NCBI RefSeq assembly: GCF_017309075.1
Contig: NZ_JAEMGS010000002.1
Coordinates: forward strand, 310,001-374,000
Reading direction: 5' to 3'
DNA length: 64,000 nt
DNA from: Motiliproteus sp. SC1-56
GTDB lineage: Bacteria > Pseudomonadota > Gammaproteobacteria > Pseudomonadales > Balneatricaceae
Shown: positions 26,391 to 35,302 of the stretch, piece after piece
Position numbering within the stretch: position 1 is the stretch's first letter
Layout of the letters: each line of letters opens with the position of its first letter
Translations under genes and position numbers: made by a program
The notes under the pieces: generated by a model
Seen by the model: the letters and a program-made list of their open reading frames with translations, nothing else
Told to the model about the DNA's origin: nothing
Databases searched by the model: none

Positions 26391-27573
26391 TGCGAACGCC
26401 TCCCCCGATAGCGACACCGGTGAAAGTCTGGTTGAGGTGCAAACCGTCGTATTGCTCGCCGTAAGTGTTGAATCCGATGACCCGGTTTTCGCACAGCACC
26501 CGGGATATGGGCAGGTTCAGCTGCCGTTGGTCGGATTCGAGACGCCGAAATATGCAGTCGTAACCGATCACCAGGCTGGGCTTGCCGATTTTGCTGCGAA
26601 TGCCCTTGAACAAGTGTTCCAACCCCTGGACCAAGTCACCACAGCGCGCCCGCGTCAGCACGATGCCGGTCTCAACAGCGCAGTAAAACGTCAGGCTCAA
26701 ATCCGGGTTGACCTTCTGGATGGCCCTTGAAAAGTATCGCTCGCCGACTTTCACGGCCAGGGGGTTGAGGGCAAAGACGCTGGAGTCCAGCTGCTCCACG
26801 CTAAGGTTCAGGGCCTGCGCATATTCCTGTGCGGCAGGCATCGCATTAAGCTCCAGCACCCGGCGAGTGGCGCTGTCGGCCGCAGTCACCACCAGCTTGT
26901 CCTGTGTCGCCTGCAGGTGATCGATGCTGAACACCTCGAAGCTGCAGCGGGTATTTACCAGCACCAGAATCGCGGCATCCGAATGAAACTGCCCCTCGTA
27001 GTAAACGTGGGTATCCCTGAAGTGCAGGTCATCCCCCGCCGAGCCGCCGAGCAGCGGCACGCTGCCCAGATGGGCGCTGAGCACATTAAGCAACTGCTCT
27101 TCCCGAACCGAGAGCCCGTCAAGCAGCGCCAGGGCAAATGAGTGTCCCTTGATGGGGGCGACCTGCTTGGCCTTGCACCCATCCAGCACACCGTGCACCA
27201 GCGCCTGGGCATCGGAAAAACTGAAATCGGCCAGATCCCGGAACAGGGCGGTCTCGATCGCAAAATAGCGCGCGTCGAAACCGATAGCGGTGATGCTGCC
27301 ACTGGTGTAACCCGATTCACAGATTTCCCCTGCCGTGGTGCAGCCCACCAGGGGGATGTTGCCGAAACGGCGTCGCAGGGCACTGGATAGATCATCCAGG
27401 TCGTAGTGTGTCGCGCAGAAGAAAAGCACCAGGCTCAGGGGCTTTACCGCCAGCTCCCGGTAAAGTGTCGCGGCGGCCGCCTCGACATCGGCATCGTGAC
27501 TGACGCTGGTGACGACCGGTTGATGCACGGCTTGGGCAGGATTGGATTTGGCGGTTAGCACCTCGACCCCCAA
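26383..27573 (-). CDS. nosP: FIST domain sensor protein (NosP-like)
   Basis: A 396-residue protein with FIST-N (about 35-225; SLVLFFCATHYDLDDL, IPLVGCTTAGEI, LLGGSAGDD) and FIST-C (about 225-380; SRAIQKVNPD, LVIGYDCIFRR, VIGFNTYGEQYDGLH). NosP proteins of this fold bind haem and nitric oxide and control an adjacent histidine kinase; haem binding here is not shown by sequence. It overlaps the kinase gene by eight bases. The start is uncertain: TTG at 27573 or GTG at 27561, both with weak signals; ATG at 27588 is followed at once by a stop. Motifs B and C lie about 45-70 bases upstream. Confidence 0.8.
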   Translation of the reverse strand: MGVEVLTAKSNPAQAVHQPVVTSVSHDADVEAAAATLYRELAVKPLSLVLFFCATHYDLDDLSSALRRRFGNIPLVGCTTAGEICESGYTSGSITAIGFDARYFAIETALFRDLADFSFSDAQALVHGVLDGCKAKQVAPIKGHSFALALLDGLSVREEQLLNVLSAHLGSVPLLGGSAGDDLHFRDTHVYYEGQFHSDAAILVLVNTRCSFEVFSIDHLQATQDKLVVTAADSATRRVLELNAMPAAQEYAQALNLSVEQLDSSVFALNPLAVKVGERYFSRAIQKVNPDLSLTFYCAVETGIVLTRARCGDLVQGLEHLFKGIRSKIGKPSLVIGYDCIFRRLESDQRQLNLPISRVLCENRVIGFNTYGEQYDGLHLNQTFTGVAIGGGVRNG

Positions 27574-27617
27574 CGGATTCGTTTACATGAAGCCATTTTA
27601 GGGAGCGCCAGATTGCG

Positions 27618-27642
27618 CAGAAATAGTACTTCCGACCCCTTT
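27618..27642 (-). promoter_or_regulatory. Shared regulatory motifs B and C upstream of the FIST-kinase operon
   Basis: CAGAAATAGTACT (27618-27630) runs directly into GTACTTCCGACCCCTTT (27626-27642). The first element is identical to 14399-14411, and the second matches 22680-22696 in 16 of 17 bases. Confidence 0.6.
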
Positions 27643-27670
27643 CCCAGCGACCTAAGCAGGGGGTGTTTCA

Positions 27671-27704
27671 GGAGGCGGACGTACTCGGTCATCCATCCGC
27701 CTCC
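27671..27704. repeat. Inverted repeat in the divergent intergenic region
   Basis: Perfect 9-base arms GGAGGCGGA (27671-27679) and TCCGCCTCC (27696-27704) with a 16-base spacer, upstream of both the FIST operon and the NosR-like gene. It could be an operator or an RNA hairpin; no T-tract. Confidence 0.35.
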
Positions 27705-27903
27705 GCGCCTTTTGCGACCGCCTGCTTGCCTCCAGTGCCAGAGGCCGCCCCACGGCATATTGTCCGTTGGCACCTTAGTCGTAGCTATCTGGCTCAGAAG
27801 TAGGATTGTTGCGCTGCCCGCAGTGCTTAACATCGGCTGAGTATCCAAAAACGCCATCGCGGGGTGCGCCATCAGGCTTTCATCGGGCTTCAAATCGCTG
27901 CTC

Positions 27904-30045
27904 TTGACGGCGCTACTGATCGTGGCGGGGAACCTTCATGCTGTTTCAGCCCGGAGTAACGGTCCTGAGGCCATCATCCAGCAGCTATTCCCCAAGGCCA
28001 CCCGAATCGGCGCCAAGCTCAGCGATTTCCCGGTCTACCCGGTGTATCAGCTGCAGCAGCTGCTCGGTTATGCCTACGAATCGACTGATCTCAGCGACCT
28101 GCCGGGATTTGCCGGCAAGCCCATCAAGTTGATGATCGGGCTGGATGCCGAAGGCCGTTTCAGCGGCGTAAAGGTCCTGGATCACCATGAACCGGTCTTC
28201 CTCCACGGACTGGGACCGCAGCCATTACTAGATTTTGTTTCCCAATACGCGGGCCACTCCTTAACCGAGAGCTTCGTGCTGGGTCATAAGCCGCGCGCGC
28301 CCGGCGTAAATAGCGGAACCGTGCACATCGACGGCGTCACCAAGGCGACGGTGTCGGTCATCATCATCAATGACACGATCCTCTCCACTGCGCTGCAAGT
28401 GGCGCGCTCCAAACTGGAGAGCTTCGCACTGCCCCCGGCTGCGCGGGTCCGGGAGACGTTCTATGAACCCCTGACCCCTTTGCAACTGTTCGAGCGGGAT
28501 TATCTTCAGCGCTGGCAATTGGAGCGTCCCGCCGTTGAGCGTGCCCTGGGACAGGCCCTGGACAGCTACGCCCCGTTCAATCAAAGCAGCGGGGACGGCG
28601 AGTTGAGCACGCAGCTGTTCAGCGAGCTCTATTTCAGCTATCTGAACGCACCGATAATCGGCCGCAACGTGTTGGGAGACGGCGCTTACCAAAGCCTGAT
28701 GCAAAGCCTTGGCAAGGGCGACCAGGTTATTGCCGTCTGGTCCCGCGGCCCGTACCTGCATAGCGCCGACGACTTCAAGCCCGGCTCAGTTTCAGAGCGG
28801 CTCGGGCTGGCACAGCAGGATCTGGCCATCGAGTTGAGGGATCTTAACGCCCTGGACGAGGGGCAGTTGCTCGAGCTCGAAGGCTTGCCGGAGATGGAGC
28901 GGGTACACCTGTTCAGGATAAAGGGGCTTGCGGGCTTCAACCCCGCCGCCGGCAGCGAATTGAGGCTCAACGTGGAGCTGTCCCGAAATCACCTGGTCCG
29001 GGACATCGCCAGTTTTTCCCATGCGTTTCAGTTCCCCCCGCAGCTGTTCGAACTCGTCGAGCAAGCGTCGGTTCCCGCGGCCAAGTCCCCAATCTGGCTG
29101 ACGATCTGGCAGGACCGGTGGTGGCAGGTCGCCATCCTTCTGGCCTCGCTGGGGCTTTTGACCACGTTGTTTGTCGGCCAGCGCCGGTGGGTAACGATGG
29201 GAGCCTGGCTGACCCGGACGCGTTGGATGTTCCTGACCTTTACCCTGTTGTTTATCGGTTTCTACGCCCAGGGGCAGCTGTCCGTGGTCAACATTTACAC
29301 GCTGCTGCTGGCCCTGTACGAGGGGTTTGACATTACCCTTTTCCTGCTCGACCCGGTGATTTTTATTCTCTGGAGCTACACCTTTATCAGCCTTTTTCTC
29401 TGGGGGCGGGGTCTCTACTGCGGCTGGCTTTGCCCCTTTGGCGCCCTGCAGGAGATGCTCTCCTGGCTGGCCGCGAAGTTGAAAATCCGGCAGTGGCGGA
29501 TCAGCCCACGCTGGCATCGCCGGGGACTTTGGTTGAAATACCTGCTGCTGGTCGGTCTGGTGTCGACCGCGTTCGCCTCCCTGAGTCTGGCCGAGCGCCT
29601 GGCCGAGGTGGAGCCGTTCAAAACCAGCATCACCCTGGGTTTTGACCGGTACTGGCCTTTCGTACTCTATGCCTTGGCGCTGCTGGCGCTGGGCCTGTTT
29701 GTACACAAGTTCTATTGCCGCTACCTCTGCCCTCTGGGCGCAGGGCTTGCGATCATCGGCCGGCTGCGGCGCTTCAGCTGGCTCGATCGAATCGACTTGT
29801 GCGGCGCGCCCTGTCAACGCTGTCGGCACCGGTGCGGCATCGGCGCGATCAGGCGCGACGGAAGCGTCGACTATGACGAGTGCATCCAATGCCTTGAGTG
29901 CGTGATCATCCTCCACGATCCGGGCCAGTGCGTCGCCGCGTTGCAACGCCGTAAACAGCGTACGTCCTCTCCGACGCCTGTTCCCGCTGAGGGCCCGCAA
30001 CCGCTGGCGCCAAGGCTCTCTGGTCTTCCTGCGCGCCCCCGGTAA
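27904..30045 (+). CDS. NosR/NirI-like flavo-iron-sulfur membrane protein
   Basis: A 713-residue protein. An export segment is followed by a periplasmic FMN-binding domain (about 25-190) with D143-G-V-T-K-A-T149, a flavinylation-like motif having Lys where Gly is usual. About six membrane helices occupy 400-625, carrying the two C-x-x-x-C-P motifs CGWLCPFG and CRYLCPLG. A C-terminal cysteine-rich part (CGAPCQRCRHRC and CIQCLEC) could hold two [4Fe-4S] clusters, although the first is spaced atypically. NosR relatives pass electrons across the membrane, usually to nitrous oxide reductase; no nosZ is present here. TTG at 27904 is the only normal start in a frame open from 27841, and it lacks a ribosome site. 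Confidence 0.8.
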   Translation: MTALLIVAGNLHAVSARSNGPEAIIQQLFPKATRIGAKLSDFPVYPVYQLQQLLGYAYESTDLSDLPGFAGKPIKLMIGLDAEGRFSGVKVLDHHEPVFLHGLGPQPLLDFVSQYAGHSLTESFVLGHKPRAPGVNSGTVHIDGVTKATVSVIIINDTILSTALQVARSKLESFALPPAARVRETFYEPLTPLQLFERDYLQRWQLERPAVERALGQALDSYAPFNQSSGDGELSTQLFSELYFSYLNAPIIGRNVLGDGAYQSLMQSLGKGDQVIAVWSRGPYLHSADDFKPGSVSERLGLAQQDLAIELRDLNALDEGQLLELEGLPEMERVHLFRIKGLAGFNPAAGSELRLNVELSRNHLVRDIASFSHAFQFPPQLFELVEQASVPAAKSPIWLTIWQDRWWQVAILLASLGLLTTLFVGQRRWVTMGAWLTRTRWMFLTFTLLFIGFYAQGQLSVVNIYTLLLALYEGFDITLFLLDPVIFILWSYTFISLFLWGRGLYCGWLCPFGALQEMLSWLAAKLKIRQWRISPRWHRRGLWLKYLLLVGLVSTAFASLSLAERLAEVEPFKTSITLGFDRYWPFVLYALALLALGLFVHKFYCRYLCPLGAGLAIIGRLRRFSWLDRIDLCGAPCQRCRHRCGIGAIRRDGSVDYDECIQCLECVIILHDPGQCVAALQRRKQRTSSPTPVPAEGPQPLAPRLSGLPARPR

Positions 30046-30175
30046 AGCCCGCTTACGCGATGAACGAGCGGTTTGCGGACTCGCCATCTTCCCTACGACT
30101 CTCGGCTAACGGGTAAAACGGTTAAAGTCTGATATATTCGAAGGAAAATCTAAGACTAATAATAAGTAACGCCCG

Positions 30176-31345
30176 ATGACCAATAGCAGTCCTATCGCGA
30201 ACCTGCGTAAGTTCGTCTCGCCGGAAATCATCTTCGGGGTCGGCGCCCGCAAGACCGTTGGCAATTACGCCCGTACCTTCGGCGCGCAACGGGTATTGAT
30301 CGTCTCTGACCCGGGAGTGCTGGCGGCAGGCTGGGTCGCCGATGTTGAAGCCAGCTTGCAGGAGCTGGATATCGACTACCGCCTCTATACCGATGTCAGT
30401 CCCAACCCCCGTAGCGAAGAGGTCATGCGCGGAGCGGCCCTCTACCAGCAGGAAGGCTGCAACGTTATCGTCGCCGTCGGCGGCGGCAGCCCCATGGACT
30501 GCGCCAAGGGCATCGGTATCGTCAGCGCCAACCGCGGCCATATCCTCAGCTTTGAGGGCGTCGACCAGATCCATGCCCCGATCCCACCGTTGATCTTTAT
30601 TCCAACCACCGCCGGCACTTCGGCGGATGTCTCCCAGTTCGCGATCATCTCGGACCAAGTCTCCCGCAGTAAAATTTCGATAATCAGTAAAGCCGTGGTG
30701 CCGGATGTCTCGCTGATCGACCCCGAGACCACGATCACCATGGACCCGTTTCTCACCGCCTGCACGGGGGTTGATGCCCTGGTGCATGCGATCGAGGCCT
30801 ACGTGTCGACCGCCAGCGGACCGCTGACCGACATGCACGCACTGGAGGCGATCAAGCTGGTATCGGCCAATTTGGCGGAGCTGGTCGCCAATCCGCAGGA
30901 TCTGGCGCTGCGTGAAGCCGTGATGCTCGGCAGCATGAAAGCCGGCCTAGCGTTTTCCAATGCCATCCTCGGGGCGGTTCACGCCATGTCCCACAGCCTC
31001 GGAGGCTACCTCGACCTGCCCCACGGACTCTGCAATGCGATCCTGCTTGAGCACGTGATTGACTTTAATTACGCGGCCGCCGAGGAGAAGTTCAAGGTGG
31101 TGGCCGATACCCTTGGCATCGACACCCGCGGTATGGCGCACAACGCCATCAAGCAACGCTTGCTGCAATCGGTCCACGGTCTGAAAACCGAGGTCGGGTT
31201 GACCCAGCGCCTGAAGGAAGCCGGGGTCTGCAGCAGCGACATCCCGGTGCTCTCGAAGCAGGCCCTAAAAGACCCCTGCATCCTCACCAACCCGCGAAAG
31301 TCCAACACGCGCGATGTCGAGGTGGTGTATGAGGAAGCGCTCTGA
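30176..31345 (+). CDS. ercA: Iron-containing alcohol dehydrogenase ErcA
   Basis: A 389-residue group III alcohol dehydrogenase. The NAD-binding GGGSPMDCAKGIG segment lies near residue 98, PTTAGTSADVS near 143, and the metal ligands sit in GVDALVHAIEA (Asp, His), AVHAMSHSLGG (His) and DLPHG (His). In Pseudomonas, ErcA is required for induction of the ethanol-oxidation system, perhaps by making a signal, rather than for bulk catalysis. The stop overlaps the start of the adjacent ErcS-like kinase by 17 bases, the same pairing as PA1991-PA1992. The upstream interval 30046-30175 shows no motif A-C. Confidence 0.9.
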   Translation: MTNSSPIANLRKFVSPEIIFGVGARKTVGNYARTFGAQRVLIVSDPGVLAAGWVADVEASLQELDIDYRLYTDVSPNPRSEEVMRGAALYQQEGCNVIVAVGGGSPMDCAKGIGIVSANRGHILSFEGVDQIHAPIPPLIFIPTTAGTSADVSQFAIISDQVSRSKISIISKAVVPDVSLIDPETTITMDPFLTACTGVDALVHAIEAYVSTASGPLTDMHALEAIKLVSANLAELVANPQDLALREAVMLGSMKAGLAFSNAILGAVHAMSHSLGGYLDLPHGLCNAILLEHVIDFNYAAAEEKFKVVADTLGIDTRGMAHNAIKQRLLQSVHGLKTEVGLTQRLKEAGVCSSDIPVLSKQALKDPCILTNPRKSNTRDVEVVYEEAL

Positions 31346-33149
31346 TCCGCACAACGCCCCCCTCCCGGCTTCTGATAAAAAAGCCAAGGATATAAAGCAG
31401 CAGTCCACTGACGACCAGTCACTGCTCCAAAACTTGATTGGGTTGGGTGACTTTTCGGCCCGCAAGAGTTATTACCCGGAACTATTGAGTAAGATCCGGG
31501 AGCTGGAGCAGGAGAAGGAGCGCTACGAGTGGCTGTTTGAGAACGCGCTGCATGGCATTTTCCAGGCCCGGATCGACGGGCCGGTCACCGAGGCCAACCC
31601 TGCCATCGCCCGGATCTGCGGCTATGATTCGGTCGCGCAGTTTCAGCAGATCCGCCATATCGGCGAGCAGCTGTTTTATCCCGATGACTACCGCAATCTG
31701 CTCAAGCTGCTGACGCGGGACGGACAGAAAGTCGGCTTTGAGACCCAATTGCAGACCCGTGACGGCAGCTCGGTCAGCATCTCGACCAATGTGTTGCTGA
31801 AAAACCGGGAACAGGGACTCATCGAGGCTTTTGTCCAGGATATCACCGCTCGCAAACAGGCGGAGGCCGAGCTCAATCAGCTGAACATCCAGCTGGAACA
31901 GCGCGTGGAGGAGCGGACCCGGGAGCTGAGCGAGGTCAACCGCCATCTGCGGCTTGAAATCAAGGAGCGCGCCAAGATTGAGGCTGCGTTACAGATGGCC
32001 AAGCAGGATGCGGAAGCGGCCAATGCCAGCAAGGACAAGTACCTGGCCGCTGCCAGCCACGACCTGTTGCAGCCGCTTAATGCCGCTCGCCTGTTGATTT
32101 CGGCCCTGCAGGGCAAACCCCTGGCGCCGGAAAACCGGAGGCTGGTTGAACGCACTCACGTGGCGCTCGAAGGGGCCGAAGCCCTGCTCACCGACTTGCT
32201 CGACATCGCCAAGCTCGACGCCAATGCGGTCACCGCGGAACTGAGCGCGTTCAATGCCGCCGATTTGATCAGCGCGTTGGCATCAGAGGCTGAACCGCTT
32301 GCGTACAAGGCGGGTCTGCGCTTCGCAGCGATACCCAGCCGCACGACGGTTATCAGCGATTCCCGGCTGCTGGCCCGTATTCTGCGCAACTTTATCAGCA
32401 ACGCCATCCGCTATACCGAACACGGACGAATCCTGTTCGGTTGCCGGCGTCGCGGCGACCACCTGGAGTTTCAGGTGCTCGATACCGGGCCGGGTATCCC
32501 GAAAGAGCAGCGCCAGGAAATTTTCCGGGAGTTCCACCAGCTCAATCCCGGCCAAGGCAATGCCCGCTCGGCGGCCAGCAGAGACAAAGGGGTTGGGCTC
32601 GGCTTGGCCATCGTCGAGCGTATCGCCCTGATGCTCGAACACCCCATCGAGGTGCGTTCAACGCCGGGACGGGGCTCCTGTTTTTCTATCCGGGTTCCGA
32701 TCAGCCGGAAATTTGCGGGGAATTTACTCAGCCAACCGGCCCCGATGGCGGTGGGTGCCGAGCTAAGCGGAGTTAGCGTGCTGGTCATCGAAAACGAGGA
32801 GACGATTCGAATGGGCATGGCCGCGCTGCTTGAGCAATGGGGCTGCGTGGTCAAGGGGGTGGAGAGTGCGCAGCAGGCCCAAACCGCTTTCACGGAAGCG
32901 CCCCCGGACATTATCCTGGCGGATTACCACCTGGATCAGGGCCAGACCGGGGTCGAGGTGATCGAGGAGCTTAACCGCCGCCACTCGCCCCACGCTCCCC
33001 CGGCCATCATGATCACCGCTGACCGTAGCGACGAGCTGCGTATGCTGTTTAAATCCCGGGGTTTGTTTTGTCTCAACAAGCCGGTCAAGCCGGCGAAGCT
33101 GCGGGCGCTGATGAGCCATGCCCTGCACCTTGCAGACTCTGGCGGTTGA
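31329..33149 (+). CDS. ercS: PAS-containing hybrid sensor histidine kinase ErcS
   Basis: A 606-residue kinase: coiled coil near 40-65, one PAS (ENALHGIFQARIDGPVTEANPAI to about 180), coiled coil, HisKA (ASHDLLQPLNAARLLISAL), HATPase (DTGPGIPKEQRQE and GVGLGLAIVERI) and a receiver (ADYHLDQGQTGVEVIEEL). ATG at 31329 is chosen with GAGGTG five bases upstream; a GTG at 31314 is less likely. It overlaps ercA and is translationally coupled. It is a shorter paralogue of the kinase at 23691-26390; the two share the HisKA and receiver style and may feed the same ErbR regulator. Confidence 0.88.
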   Translation: MRKRSDPHNAPLPASDKKAKDIKQQSTDDQSLLQNLIGLGDFSARKSYYPELLSKIRELEQEKERYEWLFENALHGIFQARIDGPVTEANPAIARICGYDSVAQFQQIRHIGEQLFYPDDYRNLLKLLTRDGQKVGFETQLQTRDGSSVSISTNVLLKNREQGLIEAFVQDITARKQAEAELNQLNIQLEQRVEERTRELSEVNRHLRLEIKERAKIEAALQMAKQDAEAANASKDKYLAAASHDLLQPLNAARLLISALQGKPLAPENRRLVERTHVALEGAEALLTDLLDIAKLDANAVTAELSAFNAADLISALASEAEPLAYKAGLRFAAIPSRTTVISDSRLLARILRNFISNAIRYTEHGRILFGCRRRGDHLEFQVLDTGPGIPKEQRQEIFREFHQLNPGQGNARSAASRDKGVGLGLAIVERIALMLEHPIEVRSTPGRGSCFSIRVPISRKFAGNLLSQPAPMAVGAELSGVSVLVIENEETIRMGMAALLEQWGCVVKGVESAQQAQTAFTEAPPDIILADYHLDQGQTGVEVIEELNRRHSPHAPPAIMITADRSDELRMLFKSRGLFCLNKPVKPAKLRALMSHALHLADSGG

Positions 33150-33220
33150 ACGACCCCGGGAACCCCCCCTGTTTACGGGGACTTGGCCGAGAGGAAAAGA
33201 CGGGGTAGAAAAGAAAAAAA

Positions 33221-33241
33221 CCGAGCCTTCGTCAGGCTCGG
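33221..33241 (-). terminator. Rho-independent terminator for minus-strand transcripts
   Basis: CCGAGCC-TTCGTCA-GGCTCGG; on the minus strand the stem is followed by a run of T (A-tract at 33212-33220 on +). It lies 120 bases beyond the aldehyde dehydrogenase stop. Confidence 0.7.
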
Positions 33242-33324
33242 GTGTGGCAACTATCCACGAGTTTCAGGATACGCATCGCGTTTCCACAGGGTCTGGTCTA
33301 AATAAAGCTTGAGGTGAAAACGGA

Positions 33325-33353
33325 CAGGTCCGCCCACCGGGCAGGCGGACCTG
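33325..33353. terminator. Hairpin just after the aldehyde dehydrogenase gene
   Basis: Perfect 10-base arms CAGGTCCGCC and GGCGGACCTG with a nine-base loop, ending eight bases from the aldehyde dehydrogenase stop. On the minus strand it is followed by TCCGTTTTC, so it may be a first terminator or a 3' mRNA stabiliser. Confidence 0.5.
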
Positions 33354-33360
33354 AAAGGCT

Positions 33361-34881
33361 TCAGAAGAAACCAAGCGGACTGGTGCTGTAGCTGACCAGC
33401 AGGTTCTTGGTCTGCTGGTAGTGATCCAGCATCATCTTGTGGGTCTCACGACCAACGCCGGACTTCTTGTAACCGCCAAATGCGGCATGGGCGGGATAGG
33501 CGTGGTAGCAGTTGGTCCAGACCCGGCCGGCCTGAATGCCGCGTCCCATGCGGTAAGCACGATTGATATCGCGGGTCCAGACGCCAGCGCCCAGACCAAA
33601 CTCGGTGTCGTTGGCGATCGCCAGCGCTTCGGCCTCGTCCTTGAAGGTGGTGACGCTGACCACCGGACCGAAGATCTCTTCCTGGAACACCCGCATCGAG
33701 TTGTCGCCCTTGAGGATGGTGGGTTCGACGTAGAAACCGCCGCCGAACTCGGCGCCGATCTCGGCCGCCTTGCCTCCCATCAGCACCTCGGCCCCTTCCT
33801 GCCTGCCGACCTCCAGGTAGCCCATGATGCGCTCGAACTGTTCCTGGGAGGCCTGGGCGCCGACCATGGTCTCGGTATCCAAGGGGTTGCCACGTTTGAT
33901 CTGAGCTGCCCGCTCCACCACCATCTGGATGTAGTCGGTGTAGATCGACTCCTGTACCAGCAGCCGCGAGGGACAGGTGCACACCTCACCCTGGTTGAAG
34001 AACGCCAGCACGGTGCCTTCGGCACACTTGCTCAGGTAATCGTCTTCATAGTTCATGATGTCTTCGAAGTAGATGTTCGGCGACTTCCCGCCCAGCTCCA
34101 CCGTCGAGGGAATGATGTTTTCAGCCGCGCATTTCAGGATATGGCTGCCGACCGGCGTCGAGCCGGTAAAGGCGATCTTGGCGATCCGTTTGTTGGAAGC
34201 CAGGGCCTGCCCTGCTTCCTCACCGTAGCCCTGGACCACGTTGAGGACCCCTGCGGGCAGCAGATCGCCGATGATCTCGACCAGTTTGATGATCGACATG
34301 GGGGTTTGCTCGGCCGGCTTGAGCACCACGCAGTTACCGGCGGCGAGGGCCGGGGCCAGCTTCCAGGCCGCCATCAGCAGGGGGAAGTTCCAGGGGATGA
34401 TCTGCCCGACCACGCCCAGGGGCTCATGGAAATGGTAAGACGCGGTGGTTTCGTCAATTTCCGCCGCGCTCCCTTCCTGGGCACGGATACAGCCGGCAAA
34501 GTAGCGGAAGTGGTCGGCAGACAGGGGGACGTCGGCGGCCAGGGTTTCGCGAACGGACTTGCCGTTGTCCCAGGTTTCGGCAACCGCCAGCAGTTCCAGG
34601 TTTGCCTCGATACGATCGGCGATTTTCAGCAGGATATTGGAGCGTTCCGTTACCGAAGTACGGCCCCAGCTGTCCTTGGCCGCATGCGCCGCATCCAGGG
34701 CCTTTTCGATATCGGCGGCGTTGGAGCGGGCGATCTCGGCGATTACTTCACCGGTCACCGGCGTGGTATTGGTGAAATAACGACCCTCGACCGGGGGCAC
34801 GAACTCTCCGCCGATATAGTTACCGTAACGCTGCTGGAAAGATACGACGGCTCCCTCTGAGCCAGGATTTGCATAGATCAT
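33361..34881 (-). CDS. exaC: NAD-dependent aldehyde dehydrogenase (ExaC/AldB type)
   Basis: A 506-residue class 3 aldehyde dehydrogenase with [20 protein letters not shown] near residue 165, the catalytic Glu in VELGGKSPN, and the nucleophile Cys in [13 protein letters not shown], the form seen in E. coli AldB and Pseudomonas ExaC. It oxidises acetaldehyde from the PQQ dehydrogenase to acetate. The ATG is followed by a short unusual N-terminus ([11 protein letters not shown]) that is common in this subfamily. Motif A is 188 bases upstream. Nothing further was recognised in 34882-35302. Confidence 0.92.
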   Translation of the reverse strand: MIYANPGSEGAVVSFQQRYGNYIGGEFVPPVEGRYFTNTTPVTGEVIAEIARSNAADIEKALDAAHAAKDSWGRTSVTERSNILLKIADRIEANLELLAVAETWDNGKSVRETLAADVPLSADHFRYFAGCIRAQEGSAAEIDETTASYHFHEPLGVVGQIIPWNFPLLMAAWKLAPALAAGNCVVLKPAEQTPMSIIKLVEIIGDLLPAGVLNVVQGYGEEAGQALASNKRIAKIAFTGSTPVGSHILKCAAENIIPSTVELGGKSPNIYFEDIMNYEDDYLSKCAEGTVLAFFNQGEVCTCPSRLLVQESIYTDYIQMVVERAAQIKRGNPLDTETMVGAQASQEQFERIMGYLEVGRQEGAEVLMGGKAAEIGAEFGGGFYVEPTILKGDNSMRVFQEEIFGPVVSVTTFKDEAEALAIANDTEFGLGAGVWTRDINRAYRMGRGIQAGRVWTNCYHAYPAHAAFGGYKKSGVGRETHKMMLDHYQQTKNLLVSYSTSPLGFF

Positions 34882-35068
34882 ATCGCTACCTTTTTGTTTT
34901 TAGATTGTGATGTATGAGCCCTGGAATCAGGTGCGACCCTGAATGCCCAGCCACCCGCAACACGTCCTTGGTTTCCAGAGCTTGCCGTTTCCAGCAGCCC
35001 AGGTTTCAAACTTAGTCTATGAAAAGCAACAGCATTGCCAGAATCGTACCTTGGCTTACAAAAACTAC

Positions 35069-35081
35069 TCCCTTGGTAGTA
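35069..35081 (-). promoter_or_regulatory. Shared regulatory motif A upstream of aldehyde dehydrogenase
   Basis: TCCCTTGGTAGTA, identical to the copy upstream of pedH; flanks also agree (CTACTCCC here, CTAGTCCC there). Located 188 bases before the ATG at 34881. Confidence 0.6.
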
Positions 35082-35302
35082 CGCTTTGCCGGCTACGTCG
35101 GACATCGCCCGTTACCCACCTCCTTCCTTACCCTCCGCGCAAACCCCTTCTCGCTCACCGGGGCGGCATGGTGAGCGCACCTTGAGCGTACCGTGACAGT
35201 ACCGAAGTCGTAGATAACCAGCCTGAATGTTCAATTGTTGCCAACGCGGCGGTGCTGCATTGTCGAAGCACCGCTTTACCAGCCCCATCAAAGGAGAGAA
35301 GC

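Noticed and set aside
28792-30087. Long minus-strand frame over the NosR-like gene
   Set aside because: Proline, arginine and glutamine-rich antisense of a membrane-coding region; the plus-strand protein has conserved cysteine motifs.
33421-34860. 479-codon plus-strand frame over the aldehyde dehydrogenase gene
   Set aside because: Antisense of a highly conserved enzyme; no domain, and the enzyme has the complete active site.
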